64,000 nt of DNA from Volutella citrinella. Taxonomy: Eukaryota; Ascomycota; Sordariomycetes; Hypocreales; Nectriaceae. The DNA lies in the NCBI GenBank assembly GCA_034401135.1, contig JAWZSP010000002.1:434001-498000 (forward strand), read 5' to 3'. This document shows, piece after piece, positions 43,265 to 54,409 of the stretch (the stretch's first letter is position 1; each line of letters starts with the position of its first letter). The position numbers and the translations under genes are program-made. A model generated the notes under the pieces. That model did not search any database. It was not told where the DNA came from and was given only the letters and a program-made list of their open reading frames with translations.

Positions 43265-44029
43265 ACTTAGTAATGATATTATATTTGAGACGGAGAAGCA
43301 TCCATTCTGTTACTCTCAGCTTCTTCATCTTATGAGCTGGACTATCGTCTAGGCACTCTGAGAGAATTCAAGTCTGATACTTGGGGGAGCCCCTCTGGTC
43401 TTGTGAGTTCACTTTGCGATGGCATTGTCCACAACATCAGCGTGGCTTCTCTAAGCTGACACACAATAATACAGGTCATACCACCCTACAGAGTCACAGT
43501 CAACTCAGCCCGCTTAGAATGGAAGATGATATCTAGAGAGTTAAAGGACCTTGTTTTGTGCCCCAACGACCTATCTACGCAGAATGTTATTGTAGACACC
43601 GTGACATTACAGGTTAAGGCAATCATCGACTGGGAATACTCTGGCTTCTTCCCTGGGGAGTTTGAAGGTATGTTTTTGCCCCGCCCGCGACCTTCAGTCG
43701 CAGTAGCCCGAGAGGCTGTGCCTGGGTCGCCAAGAAATGGCCAAACCAGAGTATCTTAAGAACAGGTTGGGTTTTGAACCCCCCCCTGTATAGTCTTGCT
43801 CGCGTTGGAGATTCGGAGCAGGGGCTGCTGGAGAGCTACCAACTCAGCTGGGACTTCCACACTCTGGGAGCGTCTCTTTCTTCATGCGAAGCACGCACCC
43901 GACGGAAATCTGAGAGAGCTGAAACGGAAATGGGTCACTGAGAATCGGATGCATTCTTACAAAACTGTTGTCTAGTTTTACATCTTAATAGGTCGTCCCA
44001 CTCATCGGCATCTCCAAACCAAGTTATGC
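43265..44029. other. Intergenic region containing a phosphotransferase relic
   Basis: Apart from the pseudogene listed separately, this holds the 3' flank of the Zn2Cys6 gene and a tRNA-like stretch that I reject. Confidence 0.5.
43316..43759 (+). pseudogene. Decayed APH-type phosphotransferase fragment
   Basis: Two exon-like blocks are seen: one ending at 43402 with LGTLREFKSDTWGSPSGL, and one from 43475 with VIPPYRVTVNSARLEWKMIS, then LVLCPNDLSTQNVIVDTVTL and AIIDWEYSGFF. They are joined in phase 0 across a GTGAGT...CAG intron of 72 bp. The sequence is the C-terminal half of the fungal aminoglycoside/choline-kinase-like phosphotransferase family. The N-terminal lobe is missing, the catalytic HxD loop reads CPND where CHND is expected (CCC for CAC), and the part after FEG runs into unrelated sequence and a stop. 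These three defects point to a dead fragment. Confidence 0.72.
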
Positions 44030-46242
44030 TCAAAACCTCCATTGATTGATATCAACATGGGGAAAACCAGTCATTTGATTCAGCAACGAGTCCTGTGCAA
44101 TAGGTGCGATGGCGTGGGTCGGGGGCATCGGGGACGGGCTCGAGATGGGCACAATGGCCTGCAACTTGGAAACAATAGGCGGCACGTCAAACGGCATGCC
44201 GGACTGCAGCACCACGCGTTCACGCTCTCTCCAGGCCTTGAGAATCGACCTCCCAATCTTGGCGTTGGGCTTCTTGGTCATGTCCCACAGCTCCGAGTCG
44301 TGGGAGAAGGCGCGGTCCAGCAGCGCCCACGAGCGGTCGACCAGGGTGCCGACGATGCGCTGCTGCATCTGCCCGGCAATGTACCAGAGCGCGTCGTTTT
44401 CGAAGCTGTAAGCAGAGAACCACTCGAAATTTGTGTTCTTGAGCTGGTCGTGGAGGTCGAAGTGGTGCTCGAGGTGGACGATGAGTAGGCGGAAGACGTT
44501 GTCCTCGGGAGTGAACATCTCGGTGCCCCATTCCGGCATCTCGTGCAACGGGGTGAAGAAGGCCGTTATTTCGGCGCGGACAAGGATGCGGATCTGGCTC
44601 GCCAACAGGTGGAGAGGGCTCACTGACGGGTCAATAGTCTTGTCGTCGGTGGACTGCAGCTTCATGTCGAGCATTTGGAGCAGCTGCTTGCATGTATTGA
44701 ACGACATGCAGGCTTCATCGTCGAAACCACCACTGTTGCCATGCGTCCCGGCCATAATCAGGGTTTCGTAGTCGGTGATGCGATTCTCAATGACGAACTG
44801 GGTGATCTCGTAAAGCACCAGAACAAACGCCATCTCGGTCGGACTGTCACGCGAGCGCACCGGCTCCTTGAAGTCTGGGTAGAGGTCGGCATCGTTGACA
44901 TTGTGCGGGAACTGGGTGTCCCAGTTCCAGGTCAGCAAGGGCTCGCGGAAGCCGGAAGCGATGGCGTGCTTGGTGTCGACCAAGATGATTTGCCACCAGA
45001 TGCGCCGGCGCATCTCCGCCTCGAATGGCGTGACGCCGAGGGAGTCCCCGTCGCGGTGCAGGCCTTGCTTCTGGGCGATTCTGAGGAGCATGCCACTGAG
45101 GATCCATGTGGAGTGGCGATCAGCCCGTCCGTGGAGCGAAAACTGTCTCATGATTAGCAAACAGAAGTTTTAGGATTGAGCAGGGCCCTTTGAGCTACCA
45201 GGTAGAGCAGAAACGTCTGCAGTGTCGCCAGGTTGTTTTGCTGGAGGAACCTCGCCTTGGTGAGGTAGATGCAAACGCCAGAGCCAAAGTTGCGCAGAGC
45301 CTCGTCCTTGGACACCTGCAGAATCTCTCGAGCCTCGTGCTCCTTGAGGCTCAGCGTTGCTGCCGAGTAGATGGAGAAGAGCAGGGCCTTTGTCTCAGAG
45401 GGGATGCTGTAGTGGTCAATTGTTGCCTCCACGACCACCGGCTGCAGGCTTGGCACGTGTATGACTTTGGTCACTGGATTGACCCTGTCCAAGAATATCT
45501 GCCACAGCTTGAATATTTGTACTGGCGTTGGCGCCGTGGCCGTCGAGTTGTTGAGGTTGAAAGTGCCGTTCATGAGTTGGGTGAAGTCAGAAGGCGAATC
45601 TCCCGGATATCCCATGGTTTCCTCTTCCGCTTCTAGATCTTCTCGCATGGCTTGAATCTTTGCAAGGGTTTAACATAATGTCACCTTTCTCGGGGAAAAA
45701 GAGATACTTGCCTGCTTTTGGATCGTCACAAAGGGAAAGCTGTCGACGTACTTGGCGCTGCCACCTTCGAGAATCAGCTTGCCCGCCGGCATGTTCAGCG
45801 TCGCCAACGATTTCCCTTCGTCTTCATGAGTGAAATTTGCAAACGTCTCTGCCAGTTCTTCTACCGTTGGGAATCCCGTTGGAACCCCTGGCGTTGAACC
45901 TGGCGGCGTCGAGGCGCTGCTCCCGGTGTGAGGCGTCGTCGAGTTCGGCGCATATTGCTGCAGCAGAGCCTCACACTTGGCCAGCCGCTCGCGCAGGTCA
46001 CGATTCGTACGCCGAGTCTTGCGTGCCGGCGCCGGAATCGACGGCGTGCAGGTAACATCGGCCTGTCATTGAGATGTCAGATCCAGTCCTCCCGCCGTCA
46101 GGGAAGCGATCACGCCAACCTTTTCGCAGTTGGAGCATGGCGTGCCACGGTCACATCGGATCTTGCGCTGTTGGCAGAGCACGCATGCGAGGACCCGGGG
46201 GACCTTGGCAGGGCCAGGAGGGGTTGGAGCCTCTGCGTCCAT
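44030..46242 (-). CDS. Zn2Cys6 transcription factor with fungal-specific TF domain
   Basis: Four exons: 46242-46120, 46062-45712, 45657-45199 and 45142-44030, giving 681 residues. The first intron splits the zinc cluster; splicing gives [20 protein letters not shown] and CEKADVTC, a canonical C-x2-C-x6-C-x5-C-x2-C-x6-C at residues 20-46. A linker ([20 protein letters not shown]) with coiled-coil character follows. The TF domain has [40 protein letters not shown] and [20 protein letters not shown]. The second intron appears to be GC-AG (CAG|GCAAGT at 45711); a GTATCT donor four bases on with another acceptor is the alternative. The first donor (GTTGGC) is weak but is the only one that keeps canonical Cys spacing. 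Targets are unknown. Confidence 0.9.
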
Positions 46243-46890
46243 TGTCGGCAGCCCAGGTGTCCGTCTTGCGTGAGGATATGTGGACAGCAGCGGAGTTGGG
46301 TGATGCTGTTTCGGCTCCCACCGTTGGAGATCTCACTGTGTCAGAGGTCAAAGAGCCCTGGTGGCGTCAATGCCCCCACTTTAAGGCGGCGCCGGGCGCA
46401 ACCAGAACCCCGCGAAGCTGCGACACGCGACAAGACGAGGACGATTCTGGGCTCTGGAATGCTATCACCGTCTCGAGAGGCCCAGCAGCGGGTGATGGAT
46501 AGCGATGCGGAGTTCTAGGAGTTATGTTAGGCTCCCGGTATGCTGTGCATCAGCTGCTGACGCGGTCACGGGCGTGTGCTTGACATTGTGCGCGCCGCAT
46601 CGGGGACAATTCAACCCCGAGAACCCGGCTCCGGCCCCGGTTCATCCGACATAAATGTTGACTAAGCGGGATTCGTTACACTCAGCGCACGTCACAGAGA
46701 TTTATATGATTCGAATTTGGTAGAATAGAAATATGATCAATTTCATTGCATACGCTCTATCAAGTCGCCAACCTGACCTGCTCTAATCCTCTATCCCAAA
46801 CTCCATCTCACCAACAACAGCGGAAATCTATCGGGATTGGCGACAGTAGTACACTCTCATGCGTACGTCTCAGTCTGTGGCGTCTCTCCT
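46243..46890. other. Intergenic region
   Basis: About 650 bp between two leftward genes: the promoter of the Zn2Cys6 gene and the 3' flank of the Cys-rich gene. Nothing else is supported. Confidence 0.6.
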
Positions 46891-48108
46891 TTAGTCAAAC
46901 TGGATATCAAAGGGCACACGTCCAATGCCCTCATTAGGAAGAGGCTCGTTGTAGGTCAGGGCACTGCAGGCTGCAAGGGGCTGTTAGTGACATCAAGCAA
47001 GATGGCAAAGAATAGGGGTATTTGCATACATGCAGAGCAGCCGACAATCTTGTTCACAGGGAGAGCAATGCTGAACTCGGCTTGGCCACGAACCCAGCGA
47101 CCGTTCTTGTTCTGGGTCTGCTGCTGGACGTCTATGATGGCAAGGTTAGCTCTGGCCAAGGCCCTGAAATAGGAAGCTGATCGAGTCCATGGCTACTTAC
47201 TGCCCTTGGTCTTGCCAACACAAACACGAGAAACGTGGCCCCAGATTCGCTTGGTGCGGTCCGCGTACCAGACCTGGTGGCTGATCCAGGGGTTAGCATG
47301 TGATTTTCTGGCCATGTTACAAGCAATAGACTTACCAGCCCTTGTCATCCCACGTGCAGCGGCTATTGACTTCATGTCAGCAGCAGTTATGACATCCGGC
47401 TTACAAAACTCACTTGTTGGTGGACTCGGTGGTGCAAATCTGAGTGGTGTCGGCCTCCACATCGCTGTGCTGGTACTTGACGTTGCTGCCAAGGGAGACC
47501 TTGGCGTTGGTGTTGGGGATGGCATATTCCAGCTTAGCCTCGACAATCTGCCAATCAACACCGTTGCTCTTCTGCTTGGTGTGGGCAGTGCAGCTCATGC
47601 CAATGTTGGCAACGTCCGAGTTGCAGGTCGACGTGGTCTTGCAGTCAATGGCAGCACCCGAGTTTTGCCAGCTGGAGAACTCAATGGCCGACTCGACGAA
47701 CCAGTACTCGTTCCAGCAGTGGTCCGCACGCTTGCCCGTGGTGCATGCGTCATCCTTGCCCTTCTTGGGCAGTTTCTGTTCACCATATTAGCTTCAAGAC
47801 TCGACTCAGACGACTCGCTGCAAGCCTACCACTCCCTGATCCACCGAGTAGCCAGTCTTCTTCGGGATCATGTAGCTAGGGTCATCGCTGGAGTCGCAGC
47901 CGGGAATTTCATTCCAGAAGACCTTGGAATCCACGCGCTTGTTGAGCGTGGGTTCGTCCCGCGCAACGAGAGACTCAACAGACTCCCCACGAGCGTCGAG
48001 CTGGTCGAGGATCTGGCGAACCTCGAGCTCATCCATGGGCTGTCGCTGCGAGGGCAGAGCGGCCACCATGGAGAGGTAGGCCAAGGCAAGGATCTGCTTG
48101 TGCTGCAT
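46891..48108 (-). CDS. Six-exon, 12-Cys secreted protein of unknown family
   Basis: Exons: 48108-47830, 47775-47414, 47362-47336, 47280-47201, 47131-47030 and 46970-46891, giving 309 residues. Residues 1-18 (MQHKQILALAYLSMVAAL) form a signal peptide. A pro-like region follows to about residue 60 (ending NKRVDSK, a possible Kex2 site). The mature part has about 12 Cys and is probably beta-rich: ACTTGKRADHCWNEYWFVES, VSLGSNVKYQHSDVEADTTQ, VWYADRTKRIWGHVSRVCVG and WVRGQAEFSIALPVN. It ends IGRVPFDIQFD. Exon 3 is only 27 bp, yet it carries in-phase RCTWDDKG and is bounded by good splice sites. No family is recognised. Two adjacent acceptors at exon 6 give different ends; the chosen one gives the longer, balanced end. 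Confidence 0.8.
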
Positions 48109-51100
48109 TTTGGGGTAGAAAAGAGGAGTGAGAAGTCGGTAGAAGAGGAGATTGGGTTGGAGGCTGGGGAATTGGAGAAGCTGATGGTGATGAGACAAGA
48201 GTTGATTTTGGTGGAATTGTTTGCCCTTAAATAGATTTTCTATCTACAAGTACTTCAACCCACTGCTTGAACATGACAAATTACCGCCAGCCATGTCCCT
48301 ATACGCCGTTAACGAGACAGTCCAGCTGTGTGCGGCCGTGACAATTCGTAACGAGGTATCCAGAGCACAGCCTCGCTCATCAACTCCGCAACATGTCTCT
48401 GACCGCAGCATGTCTTACCCAGCATTGCCATCCTTCTGCACACGAATCAATGATTTAACAGGTTGAGAAAGGTGCAAGTGGGTTTGCATCACTGTCTGGC
48501 GGCTATTTTCATGGGCGTGAGTGGTCCAGGACGAGACATGATCTCAGCCACAACTTGGCATAGCCCGGCCTGTTTCCATCGATACGGCCTGCGAAGATAG
48601 CCTGATAGGCAGCGGAAACCGGGCTGAGTGGTCAATTCGGCCGAGGTGGTCCCAGAACGTCATCCTCCATGCTACCTAGTGAAAGGGCAGAGCGTAGCGA
48701 TATGGGCCCAAACACATAGCATGGTGTGGGGGTGGGCTACTCACCCCCTGTCGAGTTGAGACTTGAGTGGCGTGTCAAGTCGTGGCCAGTTAATCAAGAC
48801 AAATTAGAGGATCAGAACTCACTGATTGCGCCCTCAGGCTGACTATCGGAACTCTATGAGCGCTATACTAGCCTGGGCAGCCGCCTGGTGACTTCGTGAT
48901 ACAAAGGATGCGGCGCGCGCTGGGAGGACAGGGGCCACTGGCCCGCTTTTGAGACAAGAGTCAGATCCTACAGACGTGAATCCCCCGCTATCCTGGATAT
49001 TCGGTCGATCCACTATCCAGCACGTGTGCCGAGATCTGGGTTTGTCTTGGTTCATGCGAATAGCGCTGACGTGGGCGGCCAGTCCCCTCAACAATGCCAC
49101 GGCCAGAGCCCCGAACCAGAGGCGTTGGTCGATGACATGCATGATGCCCGCACCTGCAACGCCAGCCCTGCAATTGGTGTGACGATTAATCGCTGAGCCC
49201 CGCGACATCGACGCCCAGTAGGGCGACCAGACAGGGATCGCTGTCTCAACAGGGTGGAGCAGATGTCACAGCCCCAGAACTGTCGATAGGGCCATGAACA
49301 CTGACGCAAGCATCCAGCGACAACGGGCCTTGACTACCTCCTCTTTCCGGCAGGCTCAAAAACAATTAAACAGCAGCCCTTCCATTGCCCTGCTTCGAAA
49401 GGGGGGAGTACTATCTAGCTTTAATCAGAATGGCAGAAGTTTGCTTGACGTCCCGTCAGCTCCCCTCAGCAACATGCGAAAAATGTGACTGGGCCATCAA
49501 TTGACGTGGCCAGCCATGATCTGCCTCCGTATCGATAGACGATGCATATGCGGCCCGTTAATTAGGAGATGACGGCCCCCATGAATCCTATGGGCTGTTC
49601 GCGGTGGCTGTGCAGCTGTTGTGGAAGCGTGTTTCAACCCTGCGCACCGATAGGACAGACACACCGAAACTCCGAGATTGAGGTAAAAAAGAGCTAGAAA
49701 GGCACCACTAGACCCCCAAAATACGAAAAGCTAGAGATGCAGTAAGACATATGGAGCTTGGCTTACAAAGGGGTGTGTGATGGCAAATGCGCTGCACTGT
49801 TCTAGCAGGGGACATTCCGAAATACACCATTCTCAAGGATTCCGCCCCCAACGTGCATTTCCGGGAGGCAAGATATCTCATACCACGTGCATCTCGCGAT
49901 CGGGGGGCTGATACCAGTACGGCACACCCCCTCTCGTTGGATCCATCTCCAGTCGCAAAGAAAACGATGGGGGAACTATTCTTCAATTACAATGGCAAAA
50001 TACCAGTACATTGGCATGAGAGGTTGGACGTGACTGTTAGCTCAACTGCAGTGCCATAATATCTTACCGGCCTCGCACAAGGGGTTTTAGGCTTAGAAGG
50101 GCCACAAATTGACAAACAGGATCGATAGGACGAAGAAGTGAGTCCTTGGCAACCACCCTGTAATCGCGGCTGGCTGTCCCTAATAGACTACCCTAAGCGT
50201 AAGCAAAATATGTAAGACAGATTGCGCGGAGAATCCGGATGATCAGAGAGACAAGTCGACTGGCTTTGAGCCAGCAAGTGAATACCTGTATCCGATGGAT
50301 AAGAACAATTCTCTTTGCCCTGGATGAGCTTGTGCTGCTACTAACAGGCCATCGGCCCTGAGTCTCCATCTGAACACTTCATAAACTGCCGAAAATCAGG
50401 GCTCAAATTTATGTGAACTAACGATAGGGTAGGCTAATCCAGCCAAATCTACCTCTGAATCTTAGGATGTGCATACCGAAAGATCCAGCCTTGGTTGTCT
50501 CCCTACCTCGGAAGATGACACCGTGTCATACCGCGGAGTCACCGTGATTGCATGAATAGATCCACGGAATCTCCAGCATCGTCATATGGTAGTGTGTGAT
50601 TGACCGGAGAGATCTCATCACCGTCAGGCTGCCTTTCGCCTCTCCCGTGCGCTTCAGCGCGGCGGATACGACATCTGACATGCACAAGTGTCAGGGGCTA
50701 GCCGCCTTGAGACTCTGAGTTTTGGAGGCCGGATGTCCGAAGTCATATCCGAATGATCAACTGCCGATGTTTCAATGGCCTCATCGCGTTTGTTCTCCTG
50801 AGCTGCGGTAGTTCTGTCACGAGCTGCGACACACACCGGGCCGACACTAAGCCCCCTCCCAAAAATCATCTGAATGGTGACTGGATCCTGGGACGCGGAT
50901 GCTCGTGCCACCATAGAACAAGCAATGTACCAGGCAAAAGGGCCACGAGCTGGCAGACAGGGTATCATTAGGGGATGAATCATGCATGCCACTCCAGAAT
51001 AGGTAGATCTGATCGCCACTGGAGACCATGTCACGAGCACGTCAGCCTCGGCTTAACCATGTATAGGCGGGGGATCACCCAGCTTATGGCTCAGAAGGGG

Positions 51101-53068
51101 TGCACCGAAAGAATGCTTCCCTTACCCACCGGCGCACCTACCGACATGTCATGCACTGTCAACAAGCTTAAGCCTCGAACAAGGGAGTGCAGCTGCCCAG
51201 CATGTTTCAAGCATGCATTGCGGCCAAGGCTGAGCCAAGTTGTGTGAGTGACTAGCGATCGGATCTCGCCAGAAGCCGAGTTTGGCAGCGGCATTCCTGA
51301 TTACCCACTCCGTGGTGAGCCCACCGCTCCGGAAGGTGATTTCAGGATAAAGGATTCGGGAGAACTTGTGATATCCGTCCTCTGGATGACGCAGTGACTG
51401 ATGTTGAGTAGTATGATGAAGATGATGCCACGGCAAAGATCGTCCAGCTGAGCGATCTGGTTGCAAGAGACCAGAGATTCTTGGGTGACATTCACAGACC
51501 AGCATTGCCACTGGCCGTCCACGGTGTCATTTGATAGTCAGTAGACGTCGCAGACCAAGACATTTATCGAGTCCACATGTCTCATCGCGGGCTGGATTGT
51601 TACATTTGACACTTGGTTTTTGAGGTCGCATAAGCCATTCCCCTGCGCCAGAGAGTCGTCTGGTATCTGTTGAGAAGGAAAAAGGAGAATACATGCACAT
51701 GTTGGAAGAACTGCCGAATAGGCTAAATTGCGAAACGAAACAAACATAACCTCACTTGGAGATAGCCTCAATCCGTGATCTGGGGCTTCTGTCTGTTAGG
51801 TTTATCGCCGTATGGGATTGCGATTCAGCTCCACGTGACTCTTGGAGAAACTGGCTGGCCATTTTTGGGTTTATTGCTCACTTAGCTCACGTGGATGGGA
51901 AATGTCGGGGTAAAGCCGAGGTAACACGCTGTTCCGTGCCGTTAGGTTGGCGATGCGGCACACACTCCCATTGGTGTGCATGTGCACTGAAGATGTGCGC
52001 CACCCATTGGGATTTGCAACCTTTAACACCGCTGATATATGGCATCTTTGGGTATATGGCAATGCGCAGGACACGGCCCCGCCTATCATGGTCGCATAGA
52101 CGCAAATCATGTGTGCCAGAGCGTTGGGTTCATTCAACTCCACATTGTCCCACCGTGCCCAGCTGGCCGTCCGGGATTACCCACCGGCTAATACAAGACG
52201 CAGGGGTGCAGCTTGCGTGCTCGTCGATAAGAGATCCCGGACGGTTCGTGACGAGATGAGACGGAATGCCCGTTTGGGCCCAAAGACCTTGGTGATTCAA
52301 GGTTATCCTTGGTAATTGACTGTTTGACAGCCGGGGAGCCATGCTGCAAAACAGATAGCGCCATGGGGCCGACGGGAGATCTGGGAAGCGGCCTATCCAC
52401 TGAACTGGGGGGGAAGATGAGCTTCACGTGCTAGCTCCGCCAAGGAGCAAGCCTCTGAGGCAACTATTGGCACAGCAGACATGGGTTTGAGGCCCATCGA
52501 GTCGAACTGGTCGACTCGTTGCGTGGGGCTCCTCACCGCCGACGTTGCATCGGTGTCCATGTGAGGAAAACACCACGGTTCTTGGGGCGGGCGCTTCCCC
52601 GCGTCCTATCACCGGCCCCATACGCCCACACTCCGCGTCTCCTGGTTGGACGAGCGCCTCTCAGCGCCCTGCTGGCTGCCCGTGGTGGACAAGCTGTGCC
52701 ACTGCTATGTGCTTACACCTGTGTTCGTGTCCTGCTTTGCGCTGGGGCATTGCCTCCCTCAAACCACGCCGTTGGGCTGATCTGCTCTCTTGGAATAGGA
52801 CTACGCCGCAACCACCCAAGTCATAATGCGGGGTAGCAGGGATTCAAGGAACCAGACGCAACAAGCTGGGTTTGGACGCCACCCCCCGCGGGGATGACAG
52901 CTGGTTGCCTGCCGCTGCCCATCCTGTCGCTATAATATAATATCCCGGAGTCTTTATCCGTCATTCCTCGATCAGCTGTCGCTCCATTGATAACTTCCCC
53001 TCTCCTCCGATCCCCAAAACCACACCCGACCAGAACACACCAGACAGACTCACCGCAAGCACTTCGAG
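48109..53068. other. Long region without a supportable gene
   Basis: About 4.9 kb. Only short frames are seen, and they overlap in several frames (for example 51149-51511 (-) and 51756-52259 (+)). None has a signal peptide, helix pattern or family motif that I recognise, and I could not splice any into a coherent protein. I see no terminal repeats or transposase motifs by eye. The right end holds a TATAATATAA element at 52931-52940, about 130 bp before the bZIP ATG. Confidence 0.45.
52931..52940 (+). promoter_or_regulatory. TATA-like element of the second bZIP gene
   Basis: The sequence TATAATATAA lies about 130 bp upstream of the ATG at 53069. Confidence 0.5.
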
Positions 53069-54409
53069 ATGGGTTCCTGTCGCATCGAACGGAAGCGGGC
53101 CTACGACCGGGAGGCCCAGCGCGTCAACCGCGCCAAGACGAAGGCATACATTGTCCACCTGGAGAAGGCCATCGCAGAGCTGAGCCGCCGAGGAGAGGGG
53201 AACAATTCATCTTACCTAGCCGACCACGCCACCAAGCAGCAGTCCAAGATTGATGCCCTAGAGAACATTGTCGCCAAGATACAAGGCCTGGTCCGAGACG
53301 CCGTCGGCATCAGCAACGGCCCTCACGAAGGCGAGTCGAGCAGCCGCGAGAGGGATCAGCCGTCGGCCGGTGAGACGGAGAGGCAGCAACAACATGAGAT
53401 GAGGGATCAGCAGCCGTCTCCTGGCATTTCCATCGACGGCAACGTAAACCCACAGCGTAACCCTGCCGGCCTGTTGACTCCTGGACCCGTTTCGCCCGCC
53501 CGCTCGCACCAGTTCTTCCTCTGGTCGGGAGGCGGCCACAGCCACTTGAAGCATCTCGCCGGGGGCGACAATTACTTCCAGAGAGTCAGCGATGCATTTG
53601 CAGAAGTGGAGCAAACCCACCCCAACGAGATACTGTCCAAACAAGCCGACGACGAGGACATCCTGCTCAGGGCCATCATGCTTGGATGGGACACCGCCGC
53701 CGCGTACCACCGCCTGGATCGCGTCTGGATCTTCCTCAAGAGCATTGACGAGGGCATCCTCTGCCGCACCAAGCCCATTGAGAAACTTGTCTTCCTCTAC
53801 CTCATGCGCTCCATGCTGCTCCACAAGATCAAGCCCAACAACCAGCCGCAGCGGGCCATCCCGCCCTTCCTGGCTCCCACCCAGCTGCAAAAGACGTGCG
53901 TCTACCCCTCGCTCATCGACTACTTCGTCTGGCCAGAGGTTCGCGACCACCTCCTCGGCGTCGGCACGCCATACGTTCCCCTCAGCATCGCAGCCAAGTT
54001 CGCGCTGCACTTCCGCTTCCACTGGCCATACCAGGGTCGCGACGTGTACATGATCAACAAGTCAAACGGCGAGTACAAGTACTCTCAAGCCTTTTCAGAG
54101 GCCGTGAACTCGGTCGAGACCTACTCCATGGTGCCCTACGCAGGGCCAAACACGGGCGCCCACGCCCAGGCGGCACAGGCGATGGCGCTGGCACACCCCG
54201 GCCCCGTACAGGGTCAAGGTCTGCTGGAGGAGCTGTTCGCCTTTACACAGATGCCCGACTCGGCACCGGTAATGGACATGTCAAGTCTGGGAGATGACAC
54301 AAACTCGATTCCAGCCGAGAGTCTATCAGTAGCGGGGGGCTCCGAGGCAGACCATCTCACATTGAGTCCAGGGTTACCCGGGGATCTTAACGTGACAGAC
54401 ACTGTGTAA
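53069..54409 (+). CDS. bZIP transcription factor with DUF3425 domain
   Basis: Intronless, 446 residues. The basic region is at the very N-terminus (RKRAYDREAQRVNRAKTKAY, about residues 8-27). A weak zipper (IVHLEKAIAELSRRG) and a second coiled-coil-like stretch (KIDALENIVAKIQGLVRDAV) follow. After a Gln/Glu/Ser-rich linker comes an AEVEQTHPNEILSKQADDED helix, then the DUF3425 core with LDRVWIFLKSIDEGILCRTK, FLYLMRSMLLHKIKPNNQPQ and YPSLIDYFVWPEVRDHLLGV. A short acidic tail follows. Length and order match fungal bZIP/DUF3425 regulators. The adjacent AtuA-like gene is a candidate target by proximity only. Confidence 0.9.
   Translation: MGSCRIERKRAYDREAQRVNRAKTKAYIVHLEKAIAELSRRGEGNNSSYLADHATKQQSKIDALENIVAKIQGLVRDAVGISNGPHEGESSSRERDQPSAGETERQQQHEMRDQQPSPGISIDGNVNPQRNPAGLLTPGPVSPARSHQFFLWSGGGHSHLKHLAGGDNYFQRVSDAFAEVEQTHPNEILSKQADDEDILLRAIMLGWDTAAAYHRLDRVWIFLKSIDEGILCRTKPIEKLVFLYLMRSMLLHKIKPNNQPQRAIPPFLAPTQLQKTCVYPSLIDYFVWPEVRDHLLGVGTPYVPLSIAAKFALHFRFHWPYQGRDVYMINKSNGEYKYSQAFSEAVNSVETYSMVPYAGPNTGAHAQAAQAMALAHPGPVQGQGLLEELFAFTQMPDSAPVMDMSSLGDDTNSIPAESLSVAGGSEADHLTLSPGLPGDLNVTDTV

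Noticed and set aside
43770..43862. tRNA-like stretch on the minus strand
   Set aside because: There is a box-A-like AGCTGAGTTGG and a box-B-like GGTTCAAAACC, but no complementary acceptor stem and no proper anticodon arm could be formed.
47206..48234. 342-codon plus-strand frame
   Set aside because: It is antisense to the spliced Cys-rich secreted gene, whose signal peptide and phase-consistent introns are more convincing. The frame has no family sequence.
51756..52259. 168-codon plus-strand frame
   Set aside because: It starts with TTG rather than ATG, has scattered Trp/Cys without domain pattern and overlaps other open frames. Judged chance.
53258..54022. 254-codon minus-strand frame
   Set aside because: It is the shadow of the intronless bZIP gene on the plus strand.
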